Below, in pieces: positions 11,641-24,673 of a DNA stretch of 64,000 nucleotides (within the stretch, counting starts at the first letter, position 1; the number at the start of each line of letters is the position of its first letter). The position numbers and the translations under genes are program-made. This DNA comes from Nautilus pompilius (Eukaryota > Mollusca > Cephalopoda > Nautilida > Nautilidae): assembly GCA_018389105.1 (NCBI GenBank), contig JACATO010001108.1, forward strand, positions 62,001 to 126,000, in the 5' to 3' direction. The notes under the pieces were generated by a model. That model saw nothing but the letters and a program-made list of their open reading frames with translations, made no database searches and had not been told where the DNA came from.

Positions 11641-13239
11641 TATACCTACTGGTGTAGTTTTGTTGCAGCCATCAACTCTCATTGTCTAACAAGCATCTTA
11701 GCTCTGTAAATGCCTTGGAGTAAGGATAGAAAGTGTGGAGAGATGACACAATCCATTGATGACAATAGTGTAGGTTGCAGCTTTCCTTCCTCCCTCCATC
11801 GATGAAGAACAGATTTATAAAGCAGTCATGAAGTCTTTTAGCTATTATTCTATCACTTAATTTTCTCTGCACATAAATATTTGGTATAAATTCACTTAAT
11901 AATAGTCAATTTTAGAAAGCTGAACACTTGATGAGAAGCAAAATAAAATGGAGGCAGGAAGATGACAGAACGGTTTGAGAGCAGTGAGCTGTAATGAGGA
12001 AGTTAGTAAGAATGCAACTGTGACAGAAGAGTCTTCATGTAAGAACCGGTCTTCCAATAGAAGAGACTGTTCATTTGAAGGGATGACTTATCAGAAAACA
12101 CTTTCTTGTCAAGTTTTATTTTACAAGGGGAATTAGGAAAAAATGGAGAATAATGTGGAGTCTTTCTGGAAGTCTGGAGGTTCCTGCATACAATCAATTA
12201 CTAACCCAATTGATTCAGATGCTGTGGGTGAATAACAAGGTTATGTAATGCAGGAAACTGTGTGGCTATTACTAGAAGTGGACAGGCATGTTAGATGGCT
12301 TTCGTGTCTCCATTTAAAACTACGATGCTCAGTCACAGCAACTTGATTGTTATAAGATGCCATTTCAGTGTATTTATCATTTTACTTTTGTTTTAAACAC
12401 AAAGCTAAAAATAATGGCAAAGAATAAAGTTTGCTATACCGAAAATCCGTATATCAAATATTCACATAATCGAGGTATCATTTTAAGCACATGCAGAAAT
12501 GTCCGCAGCTACATTTAACTTACTTAGCCTAGAACAAAAATAACTTCCATCTATTTAATCATTAAAAAAAAAAATCATCTTTAATTTTGCTACCTTATTT
12601 ATATCTATCAATATCCTTGTTTACCTGTCTAGCAGTTTCATAAGCAAGCTAGTTGGTTTTTTTTTTTAACTTTCTTATGGCCATCGCCACAAAAGAATTT
12701 TAAGGAACAAACCTAATTAAAAATTGTCAATTACCGTTTATGTTACAGCGGCCATAGGGGCTAGTCCACCATCCATCTAGAATTTTCAAGATGTGATTAG
12801 CTATAACAGAGAACACAAACAGAAATAACTGTTTAACTTCATCTCACTAGTATCCTGGCCTACATCATCATCATCAGCTAATCTTTTGGAAGTCCAGGTA
12901 CAGGAATTCCTGCACTCTAAGAATGGTCTCCACCAGCTTTTTCCACACACATTTAAGTACTACCAAGGAAACAATAGCCAGTCAATGTAGTACACGTGGT
13001 CATTCACCTATGTAGAACTCGTGAAGTAATAGGTGTTGGCCAAATTACAGTATACACACACGAAACAACCCCTGCTTGTGTATGCACATCCCACCCTCAT
13101 TTAAAATAAATATAAATTTTTAAAAAAAAATACAAACAAACTTCTGTCCCTATACATTTTTTTTACACAATGTGCTTGAGTTTCTTTTATTTTTGAATTC
13201 TTTAGTTTAAAAAAAAAAAAGAAAAGAAGTTGCTTTTTT
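11641..13239. other. Intergenic, between hAT relic and calumenin 3' end
   Basis: AT-rich DNA with homopolymers and no recognisable gene. The boundary with the calumenin 3' UTR is a guess. Confidence 0.5.
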
Positions 13240-13872
13240 TTTTTATTGACAAAATTGTAAAAACAAACTTACAAGAAAAATAAGACAACATTTACCAAGA
13301 CTGATGAAAAAACAACATGTCCCTAAGGGAGCATTTATTTTCTATTCTAACATTTCTAACAAGTACAGAAATCTGATGGAAGGATGTTGCAAAAATAAAT
13401 CTGTGTATCTCACAGCAGTATGCTAAATAATGAAGTGTTAACGTCATTGTACACTCTCGCTGTTCACTGAAAATGGATCTCAGTATTTTAAAAAAAACAC
13501 AAACGGACTAACAAACAGTCACCTTTTGATTATCTTGCAGGACTCATTATTGATGGGCTTAATGATCGGTTTTGTTAAGACTAGTGCTATCACAAGTTGT
13601 TCAGAAAGGCCCTCAACAACTTTCTAGTTGAGTATTGTTCCAACGTTCAGGAAAACGCAAGCAATCACAATCTGTCTCACATGCACACACTCGCAAAAGT
13701 AGACTTGTCCTAGAACTAGAAAAGCAGATGATCCTGGAATTCCAGCTTAGACGTCAGTCTCTCTTTCTCAATCAGGGGGGGGGTGGTGGTAAAAGAAGAA
13801 GCATGCCATTGTATGTCACGAAAACCTGTTTTGTTCTTCACTCTGCTGTTAATGCTTAAATCTCAATGCTCT
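13240..13872 (-). other. CALU: Probable 3' UTR of the calumenin gene
   Basis: Sequence after the stop codon at 13873. AATAAA is readable on the minus strand at about 13339-13334 and again at about 13246-13241; either could serve as the poly(A) signal. No coding content. Confidence 0.45.
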
Positions 13873-13977
13873 CTAGAACTCGTCATGTTGAGTCAACGCC
13901 TCCCCGAAATCTGTTGCTTGGCTGCCAACAAACAGGTCATATTTGTCCAGAATTTCCTGTTTACTCAGCTTACCATC
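13873..13977 (-). CDS. CALU: Calumenin last exon (EF6 end, HDEF, stop)
   Basis: Acceptor CTTTTTTCTAG precedes 13977. It encodes [27 protein letters not shown] and the terminal HDEF, with TAG at 13873-13875. It starts in phase 0 and completes the EF6 loop begun in either alternative exon. The block [18 protein letters not shown] is almost invariant in calumenins. Confidence 0.95.
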   Translation of the reverse strand, partial: DGKLSKQEILDKYDLFVGSQATDFGEALTQHDEF

Positions 13978-16900
13978 CTAGAAAAAAGCAGCAAAACATA
14001 AGAAATGTGAAATAATGCAGAATTTATAATAATATTAAATAAACAACTTGAGAAACTATGGACAAAGAAACCAGAACTTCAGTTTAAAATTATTCATATA
14101 TATATATTAGTAATTCAGTTCAAATTTTGTATGTTTTTAAAATTACTTTCCAAAGATCTGTTTTAGGCTGATCTCTGCTCATCCTACTTTCCACGAAGCA
14201 TTATCTCAAATAACTTCACTCAAAACACCTACACATACTCTGCAGAATCAATTTTTACTATTCTATAAGTCTGAAAATTGGTTGATCTGTACATTCTGAA
14301 AGCGAACGTTGTTACTTCTTTGGTCACAGTATCATCCTGCAACAATTCCCTGTAAAACAGACACAAAACAACATCCCTAGCTACAGAAGGTGTGGCATTC
14401 TATTTCCTAATTCTAGATTTCCCATAAATTACTGGATTCATATTATTTGCAAGTCTTTTATACAAGCCGTGTTAAGAATCACATGAAAATATCAACTTGT
14501 CTTTGTCATTCATATTAAGGAAAGCTTCTTACCAAGTAATAAGTTATTCATGACATTTTTCATGTCAGTACCTTTAAAATCTGAGAGAGAATAAATTAAA
14601 GATTACAGTAATTTAATTTCGAATGTTACTAATAATAGAGAGCATTCAAAACCTTCAGGCTTAGTTACCAGTACATAAAACACCTCTACTACAAATGAGC
14701 TTGCACATCAGAAAACATGGCATAATGATGCTAATGCTAATTCAAGTGATTGCTGCACTTAATTATTCTTAAAAGCCATTCGTGTACCAATTTAATTTTA
14801 CACACTCAGCAAATATGATGCTAAACATACAACAATATAAAAACAATATTGTAAGCATAGTAATCATTTCTTATATAAATAAAACACTTTTTCTTTCTTC
14901 CAACATGGCAGCCAGTGACAGCTACACAGATTCCCCGTTTTAAATCAACAGGTTAGAGTTATGCTCTTCGTAGACTTAATGTCCATCAAATTTGGAAATC
15001 AGAGCCTCCCAAAAAAAAATCGGCAAATCGCATCAACCCACAAAGATACCAGTTGACAATAAGGCATAAGAGCGGTTCAGAAGTTCCACCAAGCAGGAGT
15101 GTCCCATGACAACGGCAGTGTACGTTTGTCACCAATAGAATCTCAGGTCACAGGGTTGGGGAGACGGCTGTTGGGAACAAAGTGACACACACAGAAAAAA
15201 ATGGTGCAGCAGCTGATGTATCCCGACTTTCCAGTGCTACCCCCAATACTATCTAAGACATCCAGAACATAGACTTAAGCCTCTGTCATCCCAAGAGGGC
15301 AAACTCAATGAGACATGTGAAGGAATTTAAAAACAATATGGAAAAATTGCACGTAGGTGTGGGCTACAAAACCCAGAACCTAATGGCAGTGTTGTCACAC
15401 TACACATGATTTGTCACAAGTCAGAAACAACTGCCCAGTTATTAAACAGATTAATCAACAAACTGAGTCATCTAGCATTTTCTGGTCTAAACCCGATGTC
15501 ACCTGAGGCATAATAAACCCATGCATTCTCATTAACCCCCCCCCCACCACAAACTGAAAAGTCGAGATGGGTGCGTCAATAGCAACTAGAGCAGCGTAGC
15601 AGTTCAGTTAAACACTAAAACATTGGATACACACAAAGCATAAGATAGTTGGTAAAACTAGTTTAAAGTCTGTTAAATGGACCACCCTGGGCTTATGTAG
15701 CAATCTTAGTCACTTTTCATTTTCTGTAGTTTCCAAAAAGCAGGACAACCACACCACAATGAAATCATCTGAATCACCAAGTTCAGCATCACTGTCAGAT
15801 TAATCAAACATCGTAACTTGTTTTTGCTGCCTCAAATTTTTCACATTTTAAGAACATTTTAGTAATAATTACTGAACTCCCACCAGCTCCCAACATGGCT
15901 GAGGATCAGCGAGCATCTCTCCAGTTGATTTTATATTGCAACAGGTATTAATGTGATAAATTTAAACATCACTTGTTTGAAGGAAAAATATATATATATA
16001 TATATGAAGTTTTGTGAACTAATTAAAACAAATTTCTCAGTATTTTAAGACCATAATAATAGGCAGCGAATATCAGTATTATTTACTTTAGATTCCAAGT
16101 GAGAAATCATAAACAAACAGTCCCCAAAGAATTTGTTAGGAGAGATTCAGAATATAACACAAACATAAACAGTTTGTATTGCTCTCGAAGAAGCTGTGAC
16201 CTGGAAAAATTAGAGATGCTCAACCGCCACCCTGCTCACTGCTAAGCAAGACCTCATTTTGTTTTAAAGCATCTAGAAAAAGCATTTCTCAGCAGTCTCT
16301 ATAGTATGTGTTTGGGTAGATTACTCATCTTCTACAAACAGCAGGCAAAGGTAGCCTCCTTTCTTTCTTTTTTAAAAGGTGTAAGGAGTAGGAAATTGAG
16401 AAGGAATAAAGCATCCACTTTCTTGATTGGGGCTTGAATTACTTCCTCAAAATATATGTGAATACAGTATTAGAAACAATTATGGAAACACTAACAGAAT
16501 ATGCACAAATAGTGAGTAGTTGTGGCTAAAAGATGTATATTATAGATTCCCAGTGCACTATTACAGAAAATATTTTTTTAAAGAAAACAACAAAATAAAT
16601 ATTATACAGTGCATTAGTATTTGGTATGTGACCTCTTGTTTTCATGCTCTCATATAGGTTATCAGTGTGTGGCTGTGGGATGTTGTTCCAAATACCCTGT
16701 AGCACTTTCCACAATTCATTCAAGGTTTGGTTGACATCTGAATTTCTCAGTAGCCGTATAACTAACCCCAATGTAGCCTCAGTGATGTTTACACTAGGAC
16801 TTTGTGCCGGCCAAAACATCCTTGACGTATTCCATCAACCTCTTTATGGTCCAGATAGTTTTCCACCATGTTGGCAGATGATTTCCTGCCAATTGAGATG

Positions 16901-19900
16901 TCTTCATGAATGGCATCATGGATAAGATCTGCCTCTAACTGTCAAAAGGCAGTATTATGCAAATCTCTAACAACCTTGGCTGACATGTAGCCCAACACAG
17001 GTAGTGCTCCGCCCTATGCTTCAAGGTAGCTGTTGTACACTGAGTGTCATACTGCTCTCCATTCTGACTTCAAACAGTTCAAGCTTGGACTCCTCTGTTA
17101 AAAGCACTTTGTTCCAGGTTTGGTCATCTGTTTAATTTCTGCTTCCAATTTCATCTTTGCTGTTTGCTTACCTTTCCTCAGCAAAGATTTTCGGGCATCT
17201 ACAACTGACACTATTTCGCACCAATGCATATCTTACTGTTCTTAAAGAAATGTTAACATGCACACTTGTAGCTACTTTATTTGCAAAATCTCTACTAGTT
17301 CTTCATTTATCATGTAGAGAACACACCAAGATACTTAACATCACTTTTGTGGAGTTTGTGGACTTTCTTCCTCAACTGCATCTATTGTCAACAGTACCAG
17401 TTTTATGTATCCACTTCAGTCTTGCTTACAGCTTCTTTTGAAACATGAAACTGGATTGCAATCTGCCACATCCTTAATGTGTGATATTTCCTTCCCAGGA
17501 GCCACAGTATGTACCATACTATAATATCACTACCTACACCTACATAATCCCTCCACAGGGACACTTTCTGACCAATCACAGTGCACTACCAAACACATGA
17601 CCACTGTCAAGTTTTTCCTCTCTCTGTTTCTATAATTATTTCCAATACTGTATATACAATAATAAAGTGAATGATTAATATTTGCAGACCACTCTACCTA
17701 ATCTCCATCACAAGAGGTAGAAACTGACATTCTCCTCCTTTTCGCTGGGTAACAAGTTACCAGCACCACGTTTCAGTGTGCACAAGGAGCAGACAATTCA
17801 CAAATTCAGCTATCAGTCAGTCGAAAAACTGTTCCTATCTTGAAGAAAACAGAAACAAGAAGTGAATCATCTGCTTATTTGCTTTTGGTATAATTCTGCT
17901 GAAGACATACACATGGCGCAATCTGTCTGCTGTGACACACACGTTTGGTTAATTGAAGCCCAGCTGTGAGATCACCATGAGAGTGATAAGCTCTATGAAC
18001 TCTTACTGGGGGTATTTGAAATAAGACTAGTCATGAAAAACAAAGCAATATATATATAAGGTGGCCTTTTCTTTCTTTAATATAAGAAAAAAAAAATAGA
18101 TTTTTTTTTTTTTTTTTTTTGATTAATTAAACGAGTTTACAGAACAGATGGTGGTACAAAACAAATGCAAGCAAAGAATTCCATTATTTCAAATGTCACT
18201 ATATTAATTTTTTTGCAGCATGCTGTGGTTTTATTATAAACAAGCAGAGAGAAAGAGTTTTAAGATGGCATTAACTTAAATTTGTTTCCTTTGGAAAGAC
18301 AAACAAATTTCTTTTGGGGTGGAAGGGAGGAAAGACGCCTTCCTTTGTAAGCAGAGTACACCCTGTTCCCAACAGTTCCCAGTCCAAGAAAAGCATATCT
18401 ACCAACCTTGTCACTGTCAGACTCATGAATTAAGTGCTTGGCTTCAGCCTGTGTGTGATCGTAATCTTGTGGCAGGAGCCAGTCCTTCACTTCATCTTTG
18501 TCCATTTTCCCATCGGCGTTTTTATCACGAAGCCCCATAAACTGTTCTCGTTCATTTCTGACCCACTCCGGATCCTCCTCCCCCTCTTTGTCATTGGGCC
18601 ACATGTCACCTAGAAAGGTCGAATCACAAAGCCAACGATGAAACACCACAGTTGAAAGTGCATCAAAGATGAGACAACAAACTACACACCTTGTCAGCAT
18701 CTGCTGATTTAACCAGATGCACCGACTCTGTGTCACTGTGGTCACGCTCCTCTGGAATTATCCAGTCCATCACTTCATTTTTATCCAATCTTCCATCTTT
18801 ATTTTTGTCCCGGAAATTCAGGAACTGCTCCTTCTCTTTAGCAACCCATTCAGTGTCTTTTTCGTCGTCGTCGTCCTCGTCGTCTTCATCCTCATCCTCA
18901 TCATCATTCCCATAGATATCAGCTATGAACGCAAGTCAAAACTCGTGTTAGCACGGTTTCTGCATGCAACCGTAAACAACTTAAGTCACCGCTACTAGAC
19001 ACCTGTGAATCACATAAAATGACCAGGTTGGCCATACATCAAGAGAGCCTCAAACATTGGGTTTCCGGTGAGTAGGAGATAAGATTGACAGCATTTCATC
19101 AGAGGTAAAAAAGAGGAAATCCTGACATATCCCACTGGCTTTGGAGCATGTGCAGATTCAAGACAAAAATGGAAGCATTATTTTCTGGTATTTATTTAAC
19201 TATGATACTAGCCAAAAATTTGGGAGTAAACAAGCAATTTGGAAAACTTGTTATATTGAAATAATTTGTTAAATAAAAATTTAACAGTACATACCTTTAA
19301 AAACTGAAAACATATTTACACCCAAACACTACTCTCTCTCTTTTTAAAGTCCAGGCATCAAAACACTGGTGTCACTGAGTTCCAAGATATAGAGATGACG
19401 TGGCACTGCCACAAAGATGCTGTGCTATTCTTCTCACTTCTGTCAATTTCAACCCACAGAAGTTTGAGGGGAGGCAAATCTGGGGATTTTGCCAGCCAAA
19501 GCTCTTTTAAGGAGAGAATACCTGCTTATTCCTCCTGTTTCATATACACTCTTCATAAATGCTAAGAGCAGTACCCCATAATTATTATTAGAGGGTTGTT
19601 GATTATTATCTGTTTTGCTTGCTTAACAATGTAAAGTTACTGTAGATGATACTGGCTTTTGTCCTGCTTCACTTTTTTAATTCATTCTTACCAAGCAGTT
19701 TTCCTTTTAACAATCAAGACTAAAGGATCACACCAGGCTACTGTTGCTATTATACTGGCATAAGACATGTCCTGTCACCTGAGTAGTCAATTGTTTAAAG
19801 TACCCGTAGCAAGTCTTACAGTAGTTTACTTGTCTCACTATTTTGATGAAAGTAATGTTAGAGTATAAATAAGTTAAATACGTCATCGTTTAAATACTAT

Positions 19901-22398
19901 TTCATTATTTTTTTGTTAAGTTTTAACCAATAATTTCAATATAACACACATGGTTGAGTTTTTGTCCAAAGACTTAGCCAGTAGTGTATAGCTCCTGCCT
20001 TGTGAGCAGTATAATAAGTGGATATAAGGGGCCAATGAGCCATACCTCTATAAACAAGCATCTTTAAGCACATTCTGTCTTTTTCAAGTGAGATGCTACG
20101 TCAAACTTCCAGTATTTTCCCTCAACAAAGCTATCATCATCTTTGAAAAAAAAAAACAACAAACAAACAAACCTTTCTTCTGTAAAAATCAAAGTTTATA
20201 AAGATGCTTCAATATCTTCAAAACAGCCAAGTCTAGGGGAGGATGCCTGTAAGTAAGACTCCATGATTTTAACAGTCTAACAAATCAACTGTAATTAAGA
20301 AGAACAGAATACCAGGTCTGGACGATAGTCTCTCTCATCATACTCAGATGTGCGCCTCGTTAGCTGTCGAGCGAGAGCTGGACCAACTGACCTCGACTGG
20401 TTACCGTCTCCTCCACTATCACCCAAAGATGGGGCCCTTACTGCTGGTTCTTTAAAGTAAAAGCAGCCAAACCTCCGGCTGAGAAAGATGCTAAGAATGA
20501 CAACAAAAATTACCCTAGATCTTCTAACTAAAGATAACCGCCAACACAATGCAGCAGACGAACTGAAAAGTAGGTGTGAAAAAGAGATGCTCTGGACTGA
20601 TCTTACTACCTCAATGGTGTCAGCAACTGGGAGCAAGGCATCAAACAGCTGACTGGAAAACAAAACGTGGCAAATGAAAAGGATGTATTATGCCAAAATC
20701 ACTAATCACCGTTATAGCTGCTTCAAGAGTCAATGAGCAAACGCAGAGTCCTCCTGCTCCACCCAGTAAAGTCAGAGGTGGGCCACCGACTGGACTTACC
20801 ATCAGATTCATAATAGCAATCTTTATACGAGAGATATTACTGCTTCAGTAAATAAAACAACAGTAACACCACAATTAAAAAATACAAATTCACTTGCTTG
20901 TGCTAAAAGCAGAGTACCATTCAGGTACTGCTTCAATAGACCTCTGATGTTTTACATAGAATATCTCTCTCTCTTTTTTTTTCAAAGAATATAAAATCTA
21001 AATTTCTCAAAGTCTGTCTAAGTATTGTGGGGAAAGCATTCATCAGGTGAGCGAAGACAAGAGGATGCCTAAGTGTGGCACGTCCTCTCTGAAGTTGTCT
21101 ACAACAGTGGTGTACTACAAAATTTCAGAGCAGAGGCTCATCAGAACTGATCCAGTCAGCAGTAAAAAGAAATTCCAATAAGGCAACTTATTGAAGATCC
21201 TGATTAGGTGAAAAATAAATGCACAGAACACTTTTAGTTCAAAATAAATCATTAGAAGGAAACTTACTGATGTATTCTTCCAAGCTAACAAATCCATCTT
21301 TGTCTTTGTCAATGTCTTCTAGAGTTTCCTGGTGAGGAAGAAAATAAAAAAAAAAAAAGCCATTTGGTTCAAGACACGACAAAGCTGTGTAGAGTTCTGG
21401 CTTCATGTAAAACGTCTACAAGGGAGACCACCCTGGCGAGTGAAGTGCTGCAGCTGTCTGCTATAAAGCATCGCCTATCCTGCAACTTCTGACTGCCAAG
21501 GAAGGAAATTCCGAGTTTTCATTTTTTAGTTGGAGTTCCCTGAACTGGTGATGAAGAGTGAGAAGAAACCAAGGTGACCAGGAATCAAACTCAGCCTCCC
21601 TCCTCCCCAACCTCAGCAGTCTAACAGTCTTTCACCCTACTCCGAACTTCCAGTCTCCCCAGCTTCTCATTAATAATCGTAACAATTTTCATCTGCATGC
21701 CTACAGGTAGTCATAACTAAACTTAAAGAAGTTTTCCAAACCCAGTAAACATCTAACAAAAAAACAGCCTTTAGATCCAGGTCACCAGTACCCAGGTATA
21801 ATATAGGGGTCATAGGCCCATTTTAATCAGTTTGATTTGATGTACTTCCCACCATTTGTAATAAAACAGGTTAACTTCAGAGGTACACCACTTCCATGCA
21901 TGTTAAAATTAAAGAATAAAACAAACCAGAGAGTAGACGATTTGAATACTTCAGGGTGTAATGATCAAAGGAACTACTTCCCCTCTGACTAAAATCATCT
22001 TTTTTTTCCTTCAGCTGCTGTAAGTTCCACCATTAAATGCTGTTACATACTCACCATCACTACTACATCCTTCATGTGGTCAGCTTCCTCAGGATGAAGA
22101 AAATGCCGAAATTCTTCTTTCGACAAGAGGTGATCACCATTTAAATCTGCCTTTTCCCATCTTCGTTTGTCTCGAACAATCATTTCTTTATAGACATATT
22201 TTTCATCTTGAGGCTCAATATCTGAGAATAAAGCATCTTCATACCTTATACAAGGACTTAATGAATAACAGCAACACAGGCCAAGTTTTGGAGAATAAAA
22301 ACGTTTTCTAAACAAGGCATTATTAATCTCTGTGCTTCGGTACCATTAACAGCAAGTTCTTACATCTTGAATTTGTTTATGAATTAGGCATTTTAAAG

Positions 22399-22431
<33 letters not shown>

Positions 22432-24642
22432 TCAATAACTTGAAGTGGCAGGGACCTACCAAAATACTCTGTTTGACATCAGAAGTTGACTTTTTAATCT
22501 TAGTTACTGGTTTATATTCTTTGGTGATAATTGATACATAAGAATACTGAGGTCTTTTTATGTTCCCTTGCATTTTTGTTGTTCAGCTAAGTGTCTATAG
22601 TCTTATCAGCATTTCTAAGTTATGTGAAAAAAGTATTTGGAGAAATTTCAAACTGCTTTGCTATATTTTACTTTCTCAATCCTCTTTCAAATATGAGAAT
22701 CCCTGATACTGTCTTAATTTTGTGAGTCCACAGTTTGTTTATGTGGAACCATGTTGACATGCAAGTTGTGCATCTTATAGATAGATGGGCTGCACCTTGT
22801 CATTATCTGACAAATTAGTAAAGTAATTAGTGTCATTGGCAATCAGTGACTACAAAAAGATATTCATGGTTTCTTAACAAACATTTGGCAAATTGCAATC
22901 AAAAATCAATCATCCATTGTCAAGTGACAAACTATGAGTTATAAGAAATTAACATGAAATTATATTTTGAGGAACTAAAGAATGTCTCAACTCATCCAAC
23001 TTTGAGTGAATTAGAGTTTCCATAGTTTTTATAATGGGTGAGAAGCATTTTGTTAAGGCCTGGGTCTCAAGTTATTGAGTCTACTGTATCTATCTCCTGT
23101 ATGACTCAGACTGATGTTTTAGTTAGGCAAAGGTTTATTCACAATATTTAAAGTTTCTTATATTACAATAAATATACTAAATATACGTAAACACATCAAA
23201 GATTGCAGAGTCATCAGAACTGCTTAAAATCATGTCTGGGCATATATACACAGTAACATGGGCAATCCGTCAGACATTGAATTTTTAAAAATGAACTGCA
23301 ATAACATTGGTAGCTTGCTAAGGTACTGCAGATGTGTTCTAATAAAATGTATCCTTTATAAGAAAATTTAAATAAAGAGAACAATCTTAAATCAGACAAA
23401 TGAGCAACAAACAAGATGTGTGTAGACTCACCTTCTTCCTGAAAGCCAAAGGTCCTTTTCTTAAAGTTCTCCCATTTGAGCTGGTCAATTTGACCCTCTG
23501 ATTCAAACTCTTTCCACCTCTCCTCTGTATTTTTCACCATATATTTGTTTTGCACATACTTGATCCATTCTCTCAGCTCATCTTCTGTTACAGAGCCATC
23601 TTTATCTTTGTCCATCTTGTCGACAATTATTCTGTAAAAAAAAAAAAAGACTGAGCTCTTTTCAGGAGAACAGGCAGAATAAATCCAACCAGATCAGCCA
23701 GATCCATGAGACACACCTGTTAAGTCAAGATGACAATAGTGATAGTCATATGGATCCATTTTATTACATCCTAAATTATATTAAAAGAAATAAAACGATT
23801 CTGACTTTTTCACCCAAATGGTTAGAATTTTGCTAGCAGCAGCGAATTTTTAAAAAGTTAGCAAACTAGGAAAAAACTTTCAATTTCATGCTAAATAATT
23901 AACCAAAAAAATTTCTCTTATGCTTCTCCATCAAACATTAGGACGACCTGCTGTACTGAGAGATAAAATGTTGTCGACTAATGTGTTGAATTGGTAATTA
24001 TCCACAGGAGAAGCAATCACAGAAAACAGAGAGAATGGTCACCATTCTGCACCCTGTAGCTTCACAACACCCAGCAATAGCTGAGTAGGCTGCAGGTTAG
24101 CAACGCTAGAACATCCGGGTCTTCCTCTTAAGCGATGCGCACATCTACAAAAAGCACATTCTAATAGTCTCTCTCCTAATAGTTTGCAAAAAAGCAAGAG
24201 AAAGCCGTCACAGCCCTCTCAGACGCCACCACTCACCCTAATCTGTCCCTGCTCTCCTCAGGAGACAGCTTGTCAAACGCTTGAGCATCCTCGTGTCCCA
24301 ATATCGCCTCGTGGTCATAGTCGGTGTTGTGCTCACCTTCTTCCTCGTGGGTTTTTTCACTTAATTTCTGAAAGCAAATCAAATGCAAAAAAAAAATTCT
24401 TTAAAAACTCAACAATGGGAAGAAGGGCTGCTGGCTTCAGAACAGGGACATGGGGAGAGAACCACTACTATTTACTAGACTTTCCAGTTTAAAGAACAGA
24501 ACCAAATGTGAAAACCTTCCCGACGACGAAAAAAGAAACGAAGTACCGAAAACAAGCCCTGTCAGGCTACACACAGACTTCTCAACTAACCACAATTTGT
24601 TTTCTTACTGAAGAATTCGCACTTGTAAAAATTCATCGGGTT

Positions 24643-24673
<31 letters not shown>

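Noticed and set aside
20295-20663. Possible extra calumenin exon or separate gene
   Set aside because: A candidate acceptor (CTTTCTCAG) exists, but the required phase gives a stop after about a dozen codons, and no domain is visible.
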